A stretch of DNA of 5,202 bases from Fimbriimonadales bacterium (GTDB taxonomy: Bacteria; Armatimonadota; Fimbriimonadia; Fimbriimonadales; ATM1): NCBI GenBank assembly GCA_025922995.1, contig JAICGT010000108.1:1-5202 (forward strand), written 5' to 3'. A model generated the notes under the pieces. That model was not told the origin of the DNA and did no database searches. It saw only the letters and a program-made list of their open reading frames with translations. Shown piece after piece: positions 1 to 5,202 of this stretch. A program made the translations under genes and the position numbers. Position 1 is the stretch's first letter. Each line of letters starts with the position of its first letter.

Positions 1-449
1 TGAGCGACATGTTGGACTGGGTCGAGATTGCGGGAGCCGTCGTGGTCGCGGCTGCCGGCAACAACGGCATCGCAACCGACTTCTTCCCGGCTTCGTACAG
101 CGAAGCCATTAGCGTCTGCGCCATCGACCAGCTTGATCGGAAAGCGCCCTTCAGTAACTGGGAGGGCCACGTCGACATGTCGGCTCCAGGAACGGGCATC
201 AAGAGTTACTATTGGAACGGCACAATGGCAGTCTGGTCAGGCACGTCGTTTGCTTCGCCGATGGTCGCTGCGGGCATCGCGATAGGCTTGGAGTACGCGA
301 AGAGGCCCTACACGACCGAAGAAATTCAGACCCTTCTCGAGAATACAGGAACCGACATCGATCACCTGAACCCACAGTACGAGGGGCGAATAGGACTCAA
401 GCTCAATATTCGCAACTTCGTACTGGCAATTCGAAACGGCACGCCATAA
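1..449 (+). CDS. Subtilisin-like serine protease (S8 family), C-terminal part, 5' truncated
   Basis: This is the C-terminal half of a subtilase, a Ser/His/Asp endopeptidase. The reading frame is open from base 3 to the left edge, so the true start lies outside the window; the ATG at base 9 is internal. Numbering from that ATG, AAAGNNG at residues 14-20 carries the oxyanion-hole Asn (N18). The SN-(x)n-APGTGI stretch at 49-64 is the substrate-binding strand region. GTSFASPMVAAG at 78-89 contains the catalytic Ser80 (codon 246-248). The catalytic Asp and His would lie upstream and cannot be checked. The protein ends about 60 residues after the Ser motif, so it has no C-terminal sorting, P-domain or PPC extension. 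Export cannot be judged without the N-terminus. Only 7 bases separate its TAA from the next gene, so it is probably co-transcribed with the nucleotide-sugar genes. Family assignment is firm; substrate is unknown. Confidence 0.93.
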   Translation, partial: SDMLDWVEIAGAVVVAAAGNNGIATDFFPASYSEAISVCAIDQLDRKAPFSNWEGHVDMSAPGTGIKSYYWNGTMAVWSGTSFASPMVAAGIAIGLEYAKRPYTTEEIQTLLENTGTDIDHLNPQYEGRIGLKLNIRNFVLAIRNGTP

Positions 450-456
450 TTGGCGC

Positions 457-927
457 ATGCCCGTATTTGAAGAACCGTTACCGGGGGTACTGGTTAGGCG
501 TATGAGCCGCCACGAGGATGCTCGTGGCTGGTTGATCGAACTGTTTCGCGACGACGAGTTGCCGCAAGGCTTCAAGCCCACGATGGGGTACCTAAGCGTT
601 ACCCGCCCGGGCGTCGCAAGGGGTCCGCATGAGCACGTCGATCAGACGGACGGCTTTGCATTCCTGTCGGGCAAGTTCAGACTATATCTTTGGGAGAACC
701 GCTCTGGAGCCGCAGACCAAAAAGTCGTCATGGACGTCGGCGAAAACGACCCGGTCTTTGTTACGGTGCCACCGGGGGTCGTTCATGCCTACAAGAACAT
801 AGGCTCGGACGACGCGTTCGTGTTGAATTTTCCCGACCGCCTCTATGCCGGCGTCAATCGCGCAGAAGCCGTCGATGAGATCAGGCACGAGGACGACGAA
901 GACTCCAGATTCGGGATGGACGACTAG
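457..927 (+). CDS. RmlC-like cupin, dTDP-4-dehydrorhamnose 3,5-epimerase family (short form)
   Basis: A 156-residue single-domain cupin of the nucleotide-sugar epimerase type, expected to be cytoplasmic and to act on a 4-keto-6-deoxy-sugar nucleotide. Visible landmarks are ARGWLIELFRDDELP (22-36), SVTRPGVARGPHEH (47-60), a Gly-turn and LYLWENR (76-82), VPPGVVHAYKN (104-114) and NFPDRLYAG (124-132). Classical RmlC is about 180 residues, so this is a short version. It carries H58-x-H60 where RmlC usually has RG-x-H-Y-Q. Counting back from the turn glycine, the usual active-site Lys position seems to hold D65. The function could therefore be a related epimerase or a 3,4-ketoisomerase rather than true RmlC, so I give no symbol. 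The ATG has no clear Shine-Dalgarno, but no alternative in-frame start exists just upstream. The stop overlaps the next start (TAGTG), and that next gene makes the expected substrate. Confidence 0.85.
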   Translation: MPVFEEPLPGVLVRRMSRHEDARGWLIELFRDDELPQGFKPTMGYLSVTRPGVARGPHEHVDQTDGFAFLSGKFRLYLWENRSGAADQKVVMDVGENDPVFVTVPPGVVHAYKNIGSDDAFVLNFPDRLYAGVNRAEAVDEIRHEDDEDSRFGMDD

Positions 928-1949
928 TGCGGGTCTTGCTAACCGGTGGCGCCGGCTTTATCGGCAGTCACCTTTGCCGCCTTCTCCTGGAGAAAGGCTA
1001 CTCGGTTTCGGTGTTGGACGCCTTGACTTATGCGGGAAACAAGGAGAATTTGCAAGGCTGTGACGAATTGGGAGACTTTGCTTTCTTCGAAGGCAGGATT
1101 CAAGACCGCGATCGTGTGAGCTGGATTATTAGTGACCGCAATATCGAGGCGATCATCGATACGGCAGCAGAGACCCACAACGACAGGAGCTTGCTGAGCG
1201 CCGGCGACTTCTTGGATACGAATGTGCAAGGCGTATACACACTGCTCGAAGCGACCAAGGATCACCGTTTAAAGCGCTTTTTGCACGTTTCTACCGACGA
1301 AGTTTACGGGTCAACGGTAGACGGTGAATTCACGGAAGAGTCGCCATTGGAGCCGAATACCCCGTATAGCGCCAGTAAAGCCGCCGGCGATCTGCTCTGC
1401 AGGGCGCATTTCGTGTCATACAAAACGCGGGTTATCGTCACGCGCGGCGGAAACACTTACGGAGAGTTTCAATATCCCGAGAAATTGATTTCTCTTTCGC
1501 TCGTTCGGTTGTTACAAGGGAAAAAGATTCCTGTGTATGGCGAGGGATTGCAACGGCGTGAGTGGATCCATGCTCGCGACCACGCCGCAGGCATTCTGAC
1601 CGCGTTCGAAAAGGGCAGCGATGGGGAAGTGTACAACGTTTCGGACTCGAATGAACGGGAGAACCGTTGGATTGTCGACCGCTTATTGACGCGGCTGGAT
1701 TTATCGGAAGATTTAATTAAGCGTATTCCCGACCCGAGGGAGGGCGCGCACGACTTTCGATATTCCATGTCGTCTGAAAAATTGCGCAAATTGGGCTGGA
1801 CGCCTCAAATCGATTTTGACCAAGGACTCGACGCGACCATCGATTGGTACCGCGACCATCGAGAATGGTGGCAGCCGACGATCGAAGATGCCGGATATCA
1901 GGACTTTATGCAGCGCTTTTACGGGCGTGCGCTCGGCGACGATTTGTAG
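927..1949 (+). CDS. rmlB: dTDP-glucose 4,6-dehydratase (RmlB-type extended SDR)
   Basis: Converts dTDP-glucose to dTDP-4-keto-6-deoxyglucose with tightly bound NAD, the entry step to rhamnose and many deoxysugars. It has 340 residues, normal for the family. The Rossmann motif GGAGFIG is at 7-13, the NAD-ribose Asp is D31 in VLDALTYAGN, and TAAETHNDRS (79-88) matches the usual AAExHxDRS. STDEVYG (122-128) supplies the Thr-Asp-Glu dehydration residues T123/D124/E125. YSASK (147-151) supplies the SDR Tyr147 and Lys151. YPEKL (183-187), PVYGEG (202-207) and YNVSDSNEREN (236-246) are further family landmarks. Oddities are RGGN at 173-176 where RCSN is common, and an apparent extra residue in the REGAHDFRY segment (271-279). 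The start is GTG, overlapping the upstream TAG by one base, with a weak GGGA about 10 bases before it, so translation is probably coupled. A related 4,6-dehydratase acting on another NDP-sugar remains possible. Confidence 0.92.
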   Translation: MRVLLTGGAGFIGSHLCRLLLEKGYSVSVLDALTYAGNKENLQGCDELGDFAFFEGRIQDRDRVSWIISDRNIEAIIDTAAETHNDRSLLSAGDFLDTNVQGVYTLLEATKDHRLKRFLHVSTDEVYGSTVDGEFTEESPLEPNTPYSASKAAGDLLCRAHFVSYKTRVIVTRGGNTYGEFQYPEKLISLSLVRLLQGKKIPVYGEGLQRREWIHARDHAAGILTAFEKGSDGEVYNVSDSNERENRWIVDRLLTRLDLSEDLIKRIPDPREGAHDFRYSMSSEKLRKLGWTPQIDFDQGLDATIDWYRDHREWWQPTIEDAGYQDFMQRFYGRALGDDL

Positions 1950-2696
1950 ATGAACGACTTCGAGTCGGCGGTGGAGACGTTCGTTCGCGGCCACTGTTTC
2001 ATGAAGAGCTTCGCGCATCCCTATGTTTTTGAACGCACCTCCGGCGTATGGGTTTTGAAAGACGGTATCGGGAAAAAGCTGAGAAGAGTGACACGAAAAG
2101 CCGAAGTCGTTGCGTTTGGAGAATCACCCGAGTTTGTTGCCGAGTTCGCGCGCAAAGCTAAGCTGGGAAGGCATTTTATTAGTCACATGCATACGCCGGC
2201 CGATTCGTCCGACGACATTCGCGCGGCCTACAAGGCATCGGGATATCGGTCGATGCTTTCGGAGGAATTCTTCGTGCACGATATGCGGTCTATTCCTCAT
2301 TACGACTGCGAGCCGGCGGTTCGCCGAGTCCAGTCGATTGAAGACTCGGACAAGATAAAGATGCATCGCAGAAATAGAAAGGCGATTCGCGACGTGGATC
2401 TGACCGCTATGAATCCGGAACATCGGCTGTATGCGGTCATCGATGGTAATCAGGCGTATGGTTGGGTTGGAAGCGTTCCACTCGGAAGTGATACGTGGAT
2501 TGCCGATTTATTTGTTAGGAAGGAATATCGCGGCAGGGGTTACGGACGGGCCCTCATGAGCGCGGTGATGGAGGACGACAAGCGGCTTGGTATAAACCGC
2601 AGCGTGCTACTCGCCAGCGGCGCAGGCGCGCGCCTTTATCCGCATTTGGGATACGACCATATCGGCACGCTCCAGCTATTTTGCCCTAAGCGATAA
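1950..2696 (+). CDS. GNAT-family N-acetyltransferase with extra N-terminal region
   Basis: A 248-residue acyl-CoA-dependent acetyltransferase, predicted cytoplasmic with no signal peptide or membrane segment. The C-terminal half (about 121-248) is a recognisable GNAT fold. It has a strand WIADLFV (183-189), the CoA pyrophosphate loop in VRKEYRGRGYGRAL (189-202), and the later GARLYPHLGY segment (226-235) with a likely general-acid Tyr230. The N-terminal 120 residues lack the CoA loop, but AYKASGYR (93-100) followed by EEFFVHDM (105-112) resembles the end of a GNAT domain, so it may be a degenerate first copy. The ATG directly abuts the dehydratase stop, with no Shine-Dalgarno, which points to coupled translation. 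Met18 (ATG at 2001) is an alternative start with no better ribosome site. The acceptor is unknown. An amino-sugar nucleotide is suggested only by the neighbours, and no aminotransferase is present in the window. Confidence 0.85.
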   Translation: MNDFESAVETFVRGHCFMKSFAHPYVFERTSGVWVLKDGIGKKLRRVTRKAEVVAFGESPEFVAEFARKAKLGRHFISHMHTPADSSDDIRAAYKASGYRSMLSEEFFVHDMRSIPHYDCEPAVRRVQSIEDSDKIKMHRRNRKAIRDVDLTAMNPEHRLYAVIDGNQAYGWVGSVPLGSDTWIADLFVRKEYRGRGYGRALMSAVMEDDKRLGINRSVLLASGAGARLYPHLGYDHIGTLQLFCPKR

Positions 2697-2709
2697 CCGC
2701 TGAGCCGAA

Positions 2710-3726
2710 TTACACTCTGCCACCCGAAACGAGCCGTTCCGCAATCTGAATTCCATTCAACGCCGCTCCCTTGCGCAGCTGGTCGCCGCTGCAAAAAAGG
2801 CTGATCGCGTTCGGGTTCGACACGTCCACTCGCAAGCGTCCTACGAGGACGTCGTCCTGGTCTGCGGCCTCGCAAGGAGTAGGGAAGTGGTTATTCTCAC
2901 GGTCGTCTACGACCTTTAGCCCCTTTGCTTCCGCTAACGCGTTTCGCATTTCGTCTATGTCGGGCGCACGCCCGTCGAATTCCACGTTAACGCTCATACT
3001 GTGGGCGCGCATCACGGGCACGCGAATGCATGTCACCTCGATTGCCAGGTCGGGCAACCCCAAGGTCTTTCGCGTTTCTTCAATCACCTTCCACTCTTCG
3101 CCGTTGTAGCCGTGGCTGTTTATCGGCGTGTTGTGGCTAAACAAGTTGCAAGCGATCGGCTGCGGGAAAACTTCGTACGACAATTCTTCGCCCTTGGCGA
3201 TTGCGCGCATTTGCGTCTGCAATTCGTCCATCGCACGCGCGCCGGCCCCACTTACGCTTTGGTAAGTGCTCACGACAAGCCTCTTCAATTTTCCGAATTG
3301 CTGCAGCGGGGCGACCGCCATCATCAAAATAATTGCGGTGCAGTTGCCCACGGGAAACAGGCGATGATGATCCGCAACGGCGTGCCAATTGATCTCGGGA
3401 ATGACGAGAGGAACGTCTTCGTCCATGCGAAAAGCGCTGGAATTATCGATCACGACCGCCCCCTTTCCCATTGCGATCGGCGCCCACGTTTTGGCTGCCT
3501 CTGCCCCTGCCGAGAGAAATGCGATCTGGACGTCGTCGAAAAGCCCTTCGCTGACCGCGGAGACCGGCACGTTAACACCGCGAAACGGCAGGGTTCGGCC
3601 CATAGACCGCGGGCTCGCAAGCAGCCTTACCGCCGAGGTCGGAAAGTGCCGTTTTGCCAGCAGGGTCAACAGCTCTTGTCCCACCGCGCCCGTAGCTCCC
3701 AAAATTGCCACTCGATACGAGTTCAC
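2710..3726 (-). CDS. asd: Aspartate-semialdehyde dehydrogenase
   Basis: NADPH-dependent reductive dephosphorylation of aspartyl-4-phosphate to aspartate-4-semialdehyde, the branch-point step to diaminopimelate/lysine, threonine and methionine; cytoplasmic. At 338 residues it is full length. The N-terminal nucleotide loop is GATGAVG (10-16), and VVIDNSSAFRMD (91-102) is the family's phosphate and cofactor-side motif. The nucleophile is Cys129 in PVGNCTA. STYQSVSGAG (153-162) contains Gln156. EEWKVIEETRK (210-220) carries the phosphate-binding Glu/Lys pair. IRVPVMRAHS (234-243) gives substrate-binding Arg235 and base His242. The nucleophile context VGNCTA differs from the common NPNCST. The start is GTG with no Shine-Dalgarno, and a -10-like hexamer lies 6 bases upstream, so the mRNA may be leaderless. 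The gene converges on the acetyltransferase gene with a 13-base gap and no terminator visible between them. Confidence 0.95.
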   Translation of the reverse strand: MNSYRVAILGATGAVGQELLTLLAKRHFPTSAVRLLASPRSMGRTLPFRGVNVPVSAVSEGLFDDVQIAFLSAGAEAAKTWAPIAMGKGAVVIDNSSAFRMDEDVPLVIPEINWHAVADHHRLFPVGNCTAIILMMAVAPLQQFGKLKRLVVSTYQSVSGAGARAMDELQTQMRAIAKGEELSYEVFPQPIACNLFSHNTPINSHGYNGEEWKVIEETRKTLGLPDLAIEVTCIRVPVMRAHSMSVNVEFDGRAPDIDEMRNALAEAKGLKVVDDRENNHFPTPCEAADQDDVLVGRLRVDVSNPNAISLFCSGDQLRKGAALNGIQIAERLVSGGRV

Positions 3727-3732
3727 GCGTAA

Positions 3733-3761
3733 AGATTACCGCGTAGAAACGGACCTGCGAA
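3733..3761 (-). promoter_or_regulatory. Candidate sigma70-like promoter for asd (leaderless)
   Basis: On the minus strand, TTCGCA (3761-3756) lies 17 bases upstream of TAATCT (3738-3733), matching four of six and four of six bases of the -35 and -10 consensus. Transcription would start about at the GTG, only 6 bases further on. The lack of any Shine-Dalgarno before the GTG agrees with a leaderless transcript. This is a consensus match only. Confidence 0.35.
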
Positions 3762-3809
3762 GCCTGCCGCGCCCCTGATCGTCAAATGTACACAACACAG
3801 GCTCAAACT

Positions 3810-3828
3810 GGAACCCCGCATTGGTTCC
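3810..3828. repeat. Perfect 6-bp inverted repeat, possible operator
   Basis: GGAACC (3810-3815) and GGTTCC (3823-3828) are perfect inverted arms with a 7-base spacer. They lie in the divergent intergenic region, just upstream of the TATA-like stretch of the secreted-protein gene, where a -35 box would be expected and none is recognisable. A regulator site is possible. There is no T-tract on either side, so it is not a terminator. Confidence 0.3.
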
Positions 3829-3834
3829 CGGAGT

Positions 3835-3842
3835 CTTATAGA
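3835..3842 (+). promoter_or_regulatory. Possible -10 element of the secreted-protein gene
   Basis: CTTATAGA contains a TATA-like -10 hexamer (TATAGA or TTATAG) about 15 bases before the ribosome binding site. No acceptable -35 hexamer lies 16-18 bases upstream; that space is C-rich and overlaps the inverted repeat at 3810-3828. The promoter may depend on an activator or be recognised by an unfamiliar sigma factor. Confidence 0.25.
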
Positions 3843-3854
3843 AGACACCCCAAC

Positions 3855-3860
3855 AGGAGG
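3855..3860 (+). promoter_or_regulatory. Strong Shine-Dalgarno AGGAGG
   Basis: A full AGGAGG ends 8 bases before the ATG at 3869 and fixes that start. It is the only strong ribosome binding site in the window; the other complete genes start with weak or no Shine-Dalgarno. This suggests high translation of the exported protein. Confidence 0.85.
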
Positions 3861-3868
3861 TCAACAAT

Positions 3869-4585
3869 ATGAAAAAGATTCTTATATTAGCGTTAGCGAC
3901 TGCCGCAGCGATTCCTGCGTTCTCGCAGAGCTTTGCCGACAAGCTTATGGACCGATACAACGTAGGTTACGGCGAGGCGATTTTGCTCGGCGGACTCGCT
4001 CGCGACTTCGGCCTTCACGACAGCGTGGTTTTTGACATGCGCAATCGTTATGGCTACAACGACAACGATTTGCTTACTGCGCTGACACTGCAAAAGTACG
4101 GCCGACGCGACCGCGACGACATTTATCAGATGCGGCGCAGCGGAATGGGCTGGGGCCAAATCGCGCATGCGATCGGCATGCATCCCGGCGAATTTAACAA
4201 AGCGAGAAAGGCCGGCAAGTTCGGAAGTGACCGCGACGTCTACGACGACGTGTGGCGCCATCGGTTCGAACGAAAGCGCACGTCCTCGCGAGACCTCGAT
4301 TGGGCACGCAACCAGGGCATCAATTATCGCGATGCCTATATCGCCGATGTGATATCCAGATCACGCGGCAGCGATTACCGAGGCTTGCTGACAAACTATC
4401 GCAACTCGCGGGACTGGGATTCCCGCAGCAACGTCCGCGTTTACACGAACCCTACGAGCGGCAAGAAGGTCGCACCACCCAAGAAAAACAAGGGTGGCGG
4501 ATTTGACGACAACAAAAACAAAGCAAAGAACGACAAATCCAAAGGCAAAGGGAAAAGTAACGGCAAGGGCAAAGGCAAAGGTTAG
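3869..4585 (+). CDS. Exported repeat protein with Lys/Gly/Asn-rich tail, function unknown
   Basis: A 238-residue protein I cannot assign to a named family. Residues 1-19 form a Sec signal peptide: MKK, a hydrophobic core, then PAFS, with probable cleavage between S19 and Q20. No lipobox Cys or later membrane segment is seen, so the product should be periplasmic or secreted. Residues 36-64 and 67-95 align without gaps at a 31-residue offset, sharing M57/M88 and R58/R89 plus conserved hydrophobic positions. A third weaker unit is at 155-183, ending in W183 as the second reaches W95. The segment RRSGMGWGQIAHAIGMHPGE (89-108) looks like a short helical motif of exported proteins. Residues 198-238 are low complexity and strongly basic (Lys, Gly, Asn), probably disordered and able to bind anionic polymer. 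Start choice is secure because of AGGAGG. The gene is monocistronic: it has its own terminator, and flanking genes are on the other strand. Confidence 0.85.
   Translation: MKKILILALATAAAIPAFSQSFADKLMDRYNVGYGEAILLGGLARDFGLHDSVVFDMRNRYGYNDNDLLTALTLQKYGRRDRDDIYQMRRSGMGWGQIAHAIGMHPGEFNKARKAGKFGSDRDVYDDVWRHRFERKRTSSRDLDWARNQGINYRDAYIADVISRSRGSDYRGLLTNYRNSRDWDSRSNVRVYTNPTSGKKVAPPKKNKGGGFDDNKNKAKNDKSKGKGKSNGKGKGKG
4541..4581 (+). repeat. Degenerate AAAGGC hexamer repeat encoding the Lys-Gly tail
   Basis: Imperfect AAAGGC/AAGGGC units encode alternating Lys-Gly at the C-terminus of the exported protein. One interruption encodes Ser-Asn-Gly. Such a tract can change length by slippage, but its hexamer unit would preserve the frame. 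Confidence 0.7.
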
Positions 4586-4609
4586 TCCCGCTTAAACACA
4601 CGACTCACT

Positions 4610-4645
4610 GAGCCTCGGAACAAAGACGTTCCGGGGCTCTTTGTT
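4610..4645 (+). terminator. Intrinsic terminator of the exported-protein gene
   Basis: GAGCCTCGGAAC (4610-4621) pairs with GTTCCGGGGCTC (4628-4639) over 12 bp with one T-G wobble. The loop is AAAGAC and TTTGTT follows. It lies 25 bases after the stop at 4585. The T-rich side is only on the plus strand. The last bases overlap the truB stop codon (4646-4644). On the minus strand the same hairpin follows truB but lacks a T-tract, so it would be weaker there. Confidence 0.85.
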
Positions 4646-5202
4646 ATCGAACCGGCAGATTGCGGACGGGACGCCAAAGTTTGTCGTCGAGCCGCTTTGC
4701 GACGGCATACAAGCCGTCATCGTCGATAATCCCGAGCAGGTTGCCTTGGACATCTGCGGCGTGTGTGAAGTCATTGCCATGCCGCACGCGCTCCGCAACA
4801 GGCTCGGGAAGTCGGATCATGGGCATGGGTTCCAGGCACTCTTCAAGCGGCAACAACGACTCGGGCGTTGCCGCCTCCGGCGCGACGGCGTCGCCGACTT
4901 CAAACGCGCCTGCCCGCGTTCTTCTAAGCCCCGTCATATGCGCTCCGACGCCAAGATGCTCCCCGAGGTCGTGGATAAGCGTTCGGACGTAAGTGCCCGA
5001 CGAGCACGTGACACGAAACTCGAGTGTGTCGGATTCATACGACAGGCAGTCGAATTCAAGAACCTCGACGCTGCGCGACTGCCGTGCAACTTCGATGCCT
5101 TTCCGGGCCAGTTTGTAAAGCCGCTCACCGTCTATTTTCACCGCGCTAAACATCGGCGGCGTCTGCTCGATCTGTCCCACAAAAACGGAGCATGCATCGG
5201 CA
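4644..5202 (-). CDS. truB: tRNA pseudouridine(55) synthase TruB, C-terminal part, 5' truncated
   Basis: TruB isomerises U55 to pseudouridine in the T-loop of tRNAs in the cytoplasm. The frame stays open from the stop at 4644 to the right edge. The GTG at 5180 is internal, because the codons before it read ...APFLVGQIEQTPP, matching the family's F-x-G-x-I-x-Q-x-PP. Counting from that GTG, FSAVKIDGERLYKLARKG (11-28) is the conserved motif with the stacking Tyr22. SSGTYVRTLIHDLGEHLG (60-77) followed by LRRTRAGAF (85-93) is the second signature. The catalytic Asp lies in the missing N-terminus. The remaining 85 or so C-terminal residues form a variable domain ending with KRLDDKLWRPVRNLP (161-175). 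It converges on the exported-protein gene, with the terminator hairpin between the two stops. Confidence 0.95.
   Translation of the reverse strand, partial: ADACSVFVGQIEQTPPMFSAVKIDGERLYKLARKGIEVARQSRSVEVLEFDCLSYESDTLEFRVTCSSGTYVRTLIHDLGEHLGVGAHMTGLRRTRAGAFEVGDAVAPEAATPESLLPLEECLEPMPMIRLPEPVAERVRHGNDFTHAADVQGNLLGIIDDDGLYAVAKRLDDKLWRPVRNLPVR

Noticed and set aside
9..11. ATG at base 9 as the start of the protease
   Set aside because: The frame is open to the left edge and the catalytic Asp and His of the subtilase must lie upstream, so this Met is internal.
939..1265. Minus-strand open frame opposite rmlB
   Set aside because: Fully inside a conserved dehydratase gene; its translation shows no motif.
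2689..2701. AGCG-ATAAC-CGCT as a terminator between the convergent acetyltransferase and asd genes
   Set aside because: Only a 4-bp stem with no T-tract; too weak to call.
3001..3732. Long open frame on the plus strand opposite asd (243 codons)
   Set aside because: It is the antisense shadow of a clearly conserved asd gene. Its translation has no recognisable motifs and no ribosome site.
3821..3849. TTGGTT as a -35 box for the exported-protein gene
   Set aside because: It lies only 8-10 bases from the TATA stretch, and 17 bases downstream there is GACACC rather than a -10.
3893..4261. Minus-strand open frame opposite the exported-protein gene
   Set aside because: No Shine-Dalgarno and no family features; the plus strand has a signal peptide, AGGAGG and a terminator.
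5178..5180. GTG as the start of truB
   Set aside because: Upstream codons continue the TruB family pattern (F-x-G-x-I-x-Q-x-PP) and the catalytic Asp is not yet included, so the gene is truncated by the window edge.

Overview
This is a gene-dense bacterial chromosome segment of moderate GC content (judged by eye). It has five complete protein genes, plus one gene cut at each window edge. The mix of housekeeping genes (asd, truB), a subtilase, nucleotide-sugar genes and a secreted protein with a Lys/Gly/Asn-rich tail would fit an environmental bacterium. Fimbriimonadales/Armatimonadota is my low-confidence guess, based on the style of the secreted protein and the acetyltransferase. No mobile element, CRISPR array, tRNA or rRNA is visible.

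Left block, plus strand (1-2696). The window opens in the C-terminal part of an S8 subtilisin-like protease. Only 7 bases separate it from a short RmlC-like cupin epimerase. That gene overlaps an RmlB-type dTDP-glucose 4,6-dehydratase by one base, and the stop codon of the dehydratase directly abuts the ATG of a GNAT-family acetyltransferase. This spacing implies one transcript with translational coupling. The middle two genes would convert a dTDP-glucose-like substrate to a 4-keto-6-deoxy sugar and then epimerise or isomerise it. The GNAT may acetylate a sugar or another acceptor. RmlA, RmlD and a glycosyltransferase are not in the window.

Middle block, minus strand (3726-2710). Aspartate-semialdehyde dehydrogenase (lysine/threonine/methionine/diaminopimelate pathway) converges on the GNAT gene with a 13-base gap. 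It starts with GTG, has no clear ribosome binding site, and has a -10-like hexamer only 6 bases upstream, suggesting a leaderless mRNA.

Right block. A 142-base divergent intergenic region holds a perfect inverted repeat, a -10-like TATA stretch and a strong AGGAGG ribosome binding site. It precedes a small exported protein (3869-4585) with degenerate helical repeats and a polybasic tail. A strong GC-rich hairpin followed by T residues (4610-4645) terminates it. The hairpin lies just beyond the stop codon of the convergent truB gene (tRNA pseudouridine-55 synthase), which runs off the right edge.

The least ordinary items are the subtilase/nucleotide-sugar/acetyltransferase operon, the cupin with a non-canonical active-site pattern, and the secreted repeat protein. 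Nothing here proves a new system.
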